DNA of 64,000 bases from Vespula vulgaris. Its lineage: Eukaryota; Arthropoda; Insecta; Hymenoptera; Vespidae. The stretch is taken from the NCBI RefSeq assembly GCF_905475345.1, contig NC_066593.1, positions 7,549,274 to 7,613,273 of the forward strand, read 5' to 3'. Every line of letters begins with the position of its first letter. Position 1 is the stretch's first letter. Below the pieces are notes generated by a model that was given only the letters and a program-made list of their open reading frames with translations, was not told where the DNA came from and ran no database searches. Shown here piece after piece: positions 57,530-64,000 of this stretch. The translations under genes were made by a program, and so were the position numbers.

Positions 57530-57830
57530 AAAGGATTGTATGAAAATTAATGAAGCATATTCCCATGCTATGTAATGAATGGACGACAAGAGATAGAATG
57601 TAATTAAAATGGTCGTAGGAGTTTATTCAATATCCCTCCCGGAGTTAAGCATTTTGTCAGGCCTAACAATGAATCATAAAGTCAACGATCAACTGGAGAA
57701 ATATCAGGTCTGATTGTGAGACAACATCTGCTGGGTTAAAATGTTTCCCACGCGATCCTTAACAAATGGCGGGTGTGAAGAAAAGGCAAAGAAGCCGCAA
57801 CTTTATTAAACCTAACATAAATGTGTTCAC
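57530..57830. other. Repeat-free mixed sequence in the AT-rich desert
   Basis: Seen: about 300 bp with noticeably higher GC than its surround and no microsatellite, no supported ORF and no clear splice pair. It could be a conserved non-coding element. Nothing more can be said from sequence alone. Confidence 0.15.
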
Positions 57831-59370
57831 AAACGAAGGAACGTTGATGCAACTTATATAATTCTCTCGCCGAAGCTTTGTCGCTTTCTTTCAAGAATTT
57901 ATATATACGATCTCGTTAAATTATTCGTCTGAAAAATGTTTTAATTTTTCCGAAAGAATTTTCGTAATACAATATGTCTGGCAAGTTTTAATATATATGA
58001 TAAATCGTCAATTTAATGTGAATCAAGTTTACTTGGGTGCCTTTGTTACGATTCTCTTCGTTTAAATCTATAAATTTCTTATCTTCCATTTGTACAAATA
58101 CAATATCGTTTACATTCAATTTATCCTTAGCGAAATATGGCTGTTACTTAAATTTTATTTATACGACGTACGTTCTAATTCGAATCTATTCTTAGAAACG
58201 TATTCTTTATGCCATAGGATATATTGTTATTCGTGACAGGATCTTCTTGATCTTCGTCTTCGTAGTCTTTGCCATAAATATATGTTACGTTTTTTTTTTT
58301 ACATCTAAAAAAAAAAGAAAAGAAAAAAAAATAACATGAACGTCTCGACGGATAAGCCTTGAATTATAATTGCATATTCCTTTTATAATTAAACAAATAT
58401 ATGCAAATAACAGGACGAGCGTAAATAGAGGTTAGCATTGATAGAATTGGCATTGACAATTTTCTTTGTTACGTAAATTCTCATTAATTTTGATGACTTA
58501 GATTTGAATGTTAATTAACTTTGATAAATAGTCACCATTTACCGCAAGAGATTGCTTTCATCGAATAATAAATATGAAAGTTCGATATTACCTTTTAATA
58601 AATCTACTACTAATATTAGCATGTACCTTTTCCTGAAACCTGCTATTGAATGAACAAAAAATACTCTTTCTTCGTGTATACGCGTAAAACCAACGCAATT
58701 GATTTACATTGCGTGCGTCAGCAAAGTGAGCGACCTTGGTCTTCAGGATGTGGATTTGAAATCAACTTACGATAACCTTAACTAGGTCATACTTTCGAAC
58801 AAGTGGAATCATTGATGAATTTTTATCCTGATTTCTTATTCGACCTTTGATCTCTATTTATCGAAGATCATTTGTACATTCTGTTAATTTTACATAATTT
58901 TTAAAATAAAAAATAAAAACGAATTGATTAGAACGAATAGATATCATTTCTACAAAATAATGCAATTACATCAAATGCGTGTTCTTCTTGAAAATTTCTC
59001 GTTTTTCATATTCATAAACTGAAAAAAAGTTTGAAACTTTTTTTATATAAACTAAGAAGACAGTTCGTTCTATTATTAATATTTTTATAAAAATGGAGCA
59101 TCGCGTTAACAGAATTGTAAGTTTACAGAATATCGTAGATATATATGTATTTATGAAAACCAGTTTATCTATGCATTTATATGCATCCATACACGTAACG
59201 TCTGAAAGAATGGTTGGGAATAAAACTAAGATAAACTTGTTTGAAGATAATCATCTACTAGCTTTTTCATGAAACTTATACACCAATTTATCATAAGTTA
59301 TCATAGAAATTGAGCCGACGACGTAAAAACAAAAGAGTATAATAAAGTATATACATATATAATTCTCACA

Positions 59371-59392
59371 CATATATATATATATATATATA
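59371..59392. repeat. (TA)n microsatellite
   Basis: Pure TA run between ACACA and CGATATATGATATA. Confidence 0.9.
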
Positions 59393-60427
59393 CGATATAT
59401 GATATAGTTAGATGTACTATACGTACATATATTATAGTTTGTTTATTATAAAAGTAATTGAAAAAGAGTGTTATAAAATTCCATTTTGTATATTTTATAG
59501 CCGCTATGTTTTTTTTTTAAGAATACTTTATACCCGAATAAAAAAATTGCCGAGTCGAATATCGGTTAAGTAAATAGGACATAATTAAAGTCGGTTGGAA
59601 ATTTACCATCGTCGGCAAATCGGATTTTCGCAATTCGATGCATGGGTGACGTTGTTCGCTTGGTAAATAACTTTAGAAATGGTGCGTAGGCAAAAATTTT
59701 CTCCGTAAAGATCTGAAAAAAAAAAAAAGTAAGTAATCTCATGAAACGTTTCTACAGTAATGCAAATAGTAAAGGCCGGTAGTCGCTTTACGCTTTATCG
59801 ATACCTACAAATCCTTCTCAAGAAGGAAATAAATCACTGTGAACGCAGATAGTTATGGTGTTTCCATTGGAGTCAATTTCTAAACGATTTAAACGCCAAT
59901 TCTCGTCGATTTCGAAATAAATCAAGCTTCCAAGTAATTATTTAAAACGTATCTTATAAGAATTATTAAAAGAAACAAACATTCTATTTGGATTTATCGA
60001 AGAAAATCTTTTTCTAATCCTAACTGTTATCGAAAATCCATCGACGTTCTCGTCAAACTAAAATTGCATATCTTTTGTCTTTTTTTATTTTTTTATTTTT
60101 TTAATCTAGCCATCTTCTCTCTTACGCCAATCAATGTCTCATATCATTCGCTCTGTTTATATCACGTATCTACATTTTAAAAGCAATAATTTCCGTTCTT
60201 TCGAAAAAAGAAAAAAAAACAGAAAAATCTCTCGATTCTCGGTATAAAAAGATTCGTAAAAAGTGGTTATCAAAATTTGTAGCAACGTTGATACGGTAAT
60301 TAAATACTCGAACGCGTAACGAGACGGACGACGAAATTAGAAGAGACCGATTTGACCAAGGACTATAAAAATAAAAAAAAAAGCAAAAGAAAAAACTAAC
60401 TCCCATATATACCGACACGCACACATA

Positions 60428-60464
60428 CATATATATATATGTATGTATGTATGTATGTATATAT
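60428..60464. repeat. (TA)n/(TGTA)n array
   Basis: TA units then four TATG units. Confidence 0.9.
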
Positions 60465-60486
60465 TTTACGTTTCACATCGTTCGAT

Positions 60487-60640
60487 TCGTTGCGAATTGG
60501 TGCAACGAGTATGCATTTGGTGCAACGAGCATATCGTTGATTGGGACGGCAACGTTGCTGGGAGAGCTCACGCGTTATCTTTTAGTGTCTTGTAACAAGC
60601 GTTCAGTCAGTGACCCATAACAATTAGTGTCGATGGGTAG
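60487..60640. promoter_or_regulatory. GC-richer island with clustered GCAAC/GTTGC half-sites
   Basis: Seen: two near-identical 15-bp copies starting GGTGCAACGAG (60,499 and 60,519), an inverted GTTGC just upstream, and a 10-bp palindrome GCAACGTTGC (60,549-60,558). Overlapping initiator-like TCAGTCAGT lies at 60,603-60,611. A large GA array starts 40 bp later. Inference: a regulatory or promoter element. The half-site spacing does not fit the RFX X-box. Confidence 0.25.
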
Positions 60641-60648
60641 GGAGATAG

Positions 60649-60692
60649 ATAAAGAGAGAAAAAGAGAAACAGATAGAGAGAGAAAAAGAGAG

Positions 60693-60743
<51 letters not shown>

Positions 60744-60776
60744 TGGAGAGAAGGAGAGAGAGAAAGAGAGAGAAAG
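60649..60776. repeat. Large (GA)n array, about 130 bp
   Basis: Longest GA-rich array of the window, with AAAAAGAGA units, a pure GA run of about 20 units and a GATGGAGAG interruption. Confidence 0.95.
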
Positions 60777-60779
60777 CTT

Positions 60780-63700
60780 TGACGTTGAATTACAGAAGGG
60801 GAGGGACGATTGACGGAAATAGAATAAAGCTGCTTGATCCGGTAGGATAAATTGGTTCCTTAATCCTAAAGATATAATTTGTAAAAATCAATCAATAAGA
60901 TCGATTAAAATCGACTTCGATATTATAAATTAGCCGTTCGAAAATTATTTTTCATTAAAAAAAATTCGTAATAATCGCAAAGAAAGAGACGTTTTTAATT
61001 AATTTGTAAAAGGTTGTATTTTAAATGAGAACATTTAACGGTGTTTCATATTCGTTTCTAATTTTCTAAACGATAATGCTTGTTGATAATAGAGACACGC
61101 TCTGGATAAGAAGTCGCCTTCGTGTCGATTTTTCGTTCGTCGTGTGGCAATCTAGTAACAAAGTCAATGTACTAACGAATAATGATGAAACATTATCGAA
61201 TACGTTATTATCAACGTAACTAAACTAAACTACTTGTTCCCGTATATTCCATTTAAATGAATTTTTCGATCGAATTATTTTCTTTGTCTTTCTTTTTTTT
61301 TCTTTTTCTTTTTTAAATTCTTATCGTCGATTCTAACTCTTTGAGAATAATGACTAAACACAACCGCATCTGTTCTTTTGTATCTTAAATTATGTAAATA
61401 GGTCGCCTAATTAAAGTTCATTGAAGCGTGAAGATGTTACAAATGCGAATGCAGTTAAGCCTATTCTTTTTCTGTAACTTTCTAACGAATGTATATATAC
61501 ACACACACTATTACGTGACTTGTATTCTTATATATTTTCTCTCTATTTTCTACAACTAACATTACTTTTCTCGCTTAATTTATAAGATATGTTGTAATGA
61601 CAGACAATAACGATCATAATGAGACACTTCTTGATGCGTCTCGTGCGACATATTTCAAATATCTAATATAAAGCATGTAACGTTTTACTTATGCGATATT
61701 CCATGACATCGGGATCATCGAAACTTCGTTCTCGATGTGACTTCAAGCAAAATATCGATTAGACTTGTGTATGTATGTATGTATGTATGTGTCGATGTAT
61801 ATATGTGTACGTGTATCTTAATAATTAGATTATGTTTGCTATCTCTAATAAATTACTTTACTAAGGCAATTATATTTCTATTGGAAAAAGTTCTAATTAG
61901 TATCAAGCGGTTAAACATTATCAAGTAATGATCAAAAAACAAATTTTGGAACATATATTTATTTTATTTTAGTACGAGTAGCAAAACAAATAATAAAAAG
62001 TAGTTTTCTGTAATCATTGTTTAAAAGTACTAATTAAAGATTTCATACAGAGTATTAGGTACATTTAGATAATGAAATAATTTATATATCGTTCTTCTCG
62101 CTAATTATTATTTTATATAACGATATAAACGATCATTTTGATAAATGTACGTACATACACACACACACATTTTTTTTTTTCTTAATTATATTTTAGTTTC
62201 GAAAAATAGTTCGTCAGCGAAGTGGAACGTCGATAAGCTAATAACTAAAAAGAGAAGAGAAAAATACATAAACGTAAAGATCTGCGTAGATGGAAAATGG
62301 TTCATAGTCCTCCCTCTTCCTGTGTTTAATAGGCAACTCAATGCCCCTTTCAACCATAAGAGTACTTAAGTAATTCTTTCCCATTGACCTCCGTACACAA
62401 CTCGTATCTTGACGCTTCGCGACAAACGAATCACAACGTACGTACGCTCAGTTATTATTTTCAATGGGGGCTTTTTAACACCGCGAGAATTTCTTGCGGA
62501 TCGAGATATAAAAAAAGTATTTTATAACCATACAGGATATCTCATCGAGCCGTAGACGAAGTTTACTTTTGGAATTTCTATGACATTTCTACGCCTTTTG
62601 TTGCAACAATTTTAAAGGTAAATCATTAAATCATCCTTTTAAATCATTAAACCATATCTTAACCTCTATTTAATTTTTGTTTAAAAAGATAATCGTGAAA
62701 TTGACGATACTTCGACGCTATCATCGAAAAACGATAGACGATCGTTCGAAAAATAAAATCTAATTAGAATTCGATTAATTCTTTTTGAAACATATACATA
62801 TCGAATTCTACATATTCAGAGTTATTGAACAATTTCAATTTATTTTATTTAATTTAGAATCTTAAGAAAAAAGATATAGATTGTCTTAAAGAATTTTTTT
62901 GAAGGAACATATATGTGGAATCATTTTTTAAATATTGTATATATTATCGAAAAATATCGTCGATGTAATTTGTAATTTGTACAATGTAAATTGTAATTAA
63001 TAGCGTTGCTATTACCACTGAAAGTGTAAATAGTAATGTCCTCGAATTAACACGTCGAATAACTGGTATGTTTCTGAAAGCGAATAGCGAAAGTGGATCT
63101 AGTTCCTTCCGTTTTACTAATTTGGAGACTGTTATTTTCGATTTCACAGGCTTATCGTCATTGCGGCTTAGTGAAATGGAAACTGTTAGGAATGAGGTCT
63201 GATATTAAATAAAAATTTATAATAGTATCGAAGAAAAACGTAATTTCGTACAGATCGTTAGGTTTGAACGTTTAACGAACAACGTTACGTGTTAAATAAT
63301 AAAAAAATTTGTGTTACGTATTAGAGAAGCAAAAAACAAACATTTAATAGCCGATGTTGAAACGAATAGAATAATTCTCATAAAATTCGACTCGGAAATT
63401 GTCAGTAACTCGAAATATCATAGACATTTTTTGATACTCATTGTTCACAAATTTGCCACTTACGAACATATCTAAGATATTCTACGTGAATTTATTGAAC
63501 CGCAATCGGAAACATCAGAAAGGACGTTATGTGTCTTAAACCTTTTGCCGTAATCTCATGAATATGCATTATCACTTTCGTTCGTTGCGCGTAACTTTGA
63601 ATCTGGGTATGTGGAACGATCTTCCTTTCGAGATAAATCAACAAATAGCTGGCACGTTACGTAAATTTCACTATGTAGGCGCCTTTTATCAATAGTGTAT

Positions 63701-64000
63701 ATCATAAGTACGTATGCCCTTTCGATAACTTCCTTGTGTAAAAAGTTTTTATAGAAAAATTTTCAAACAGATCTACAATAACGAAATAGAATGTAAACAA
63801 ATTTATCGATTTTCTGTTTTATCGATCATTGAAAGATATTATATTAAAATAAAAAAAGATTTTTAAACATCGTTTCACTACGAATGTTCAAAGAAATTCT
63901 GTTACCAGATCGATCCAAAAAATGTATATTGAAATTATATATGTAACGTTTCATAATAGTGCAACATCGATCAGAATGTAGTGCACAACTATTCAAAACA
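60780..64000. other. AT-rich desert to window end
   Basis: AT-rich, with a short (GTAT)n run (61,766-61,790), an ACACAC run (62,157-62,168) and T-rich tracts. No frame longer than about 75 codons and no convincing splice pair. Confidence 0.5.

Larger units (their letters stand above)
56910..60420. other. AT-rich desert, essentially empty
   Basis: Homopolymer A/T runs and a TA microsatellite. Apart from the mixed patch at 57.5-57.8 kb, no feature is supported. Confidence 0.5.

Noticed and set aside
1..64000. Prokaryotic features: operons, ribosome-binding sites, CRISPR, insertion sequences
   Set aside because: Composition, microsatellite density, lack of long coding frames and splice-like signals all point to an animal nuclear genome. 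No direct-repeat/spacer arrays were seen.
1..64000. Known insect microRNAs and telomeric TTAGG arrays
   Set aside because: I looked by eye for a few familiar mature sequences and for tandem TTAGG and saw none. This check is not exhaustive.

Overview
This window looks like non-coding or intronic nuclear DNA of an insect, probably a hymenopteran such as a bee, wasp or ant. The base composition is AT-rich, CpG is clearly not depleted (TCG and CGA are everywhere), and (GA)n/(CT)n microsatellites are extremely dense. Splice-like signals replace any operon layout. I see no bacterial gene organisation, no rRNA, no convincing tRNA, no CRISPR array, and no transposon I can name. The organism call is inferred from composition only, because no protein here is recognised.

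No known protein family can be identified. The number and length of ORFs are close to what chance gives in DNA of this composition. By a rough estimate, a few stop-free frames of about 110 codons are expected in 64 kb over six frames. Many of the longest frames are simply translations of (GA)n, (GAA)n, (GGA)n or (GTTC)n tracts.

The best-supported structure is a CpG-rich block at about 14.8-16.7 kb that looks like a divergent promoter. Its left half is free of ATG on the minus strand only and ends in a consensus minus-strand donor at 14,820. Its right half is free of ATG on the plus strand only, carries GC-box, inverted CCAAT and TATA-like motifs, and ends in a consensus plus-strand donor at 16,720. 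Leftwards, a GC-rich minus-strand exon candidate at 8,874-9,357 could be the next exon. It reads either as a poly-glycine coding exon or as a 5' leader whose only ATG lies 13 nt from its donor. Rightwards, an acceptor at 17,836 followed by a perfect-context ATG at 17,859 opens a 61-codon frame. A second candidate first coding exon, arginine-rich and presequence-like, is at 29,784-29,852.

Layout: 1-13 kb holds microsatellites, a diverged duplicated non-coding element (2.0 and 2.8 kb), a (GTTC)n array (6.2 kb) and the GC-rich exon. 13-18 kb holds the promoter block. 18-43 kb is mixed sequence with GC-richer islands (20.5, 23.8, 25.0, 29.5, 31.2, 33.3, 37.0, 40.9, 41.7 and 43.6 kb) that may be enhancers, alternative promoters or small exons, plus a second diverged duplicated element (25.4 and 26.0 kb). 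From about 43.9 kb to the end the DNA is much more AT-rich and nearly empty. The exceptions are a TATA-led small ORF (44.2 kb), a CpG-rich promoter-like island with a possible 60-nt exon (48.4-49.1 kb), a GC-richer island at 50.4 kb, and an island beside a large GA array (60.5-60.8 kb).

I found no convincing new biological system. The items most worth checking are the divergent promoter with its strand-specific ATG deserts, the two pairs of diverged non-coding repeats, and a few small ORFs with good start or splice context.
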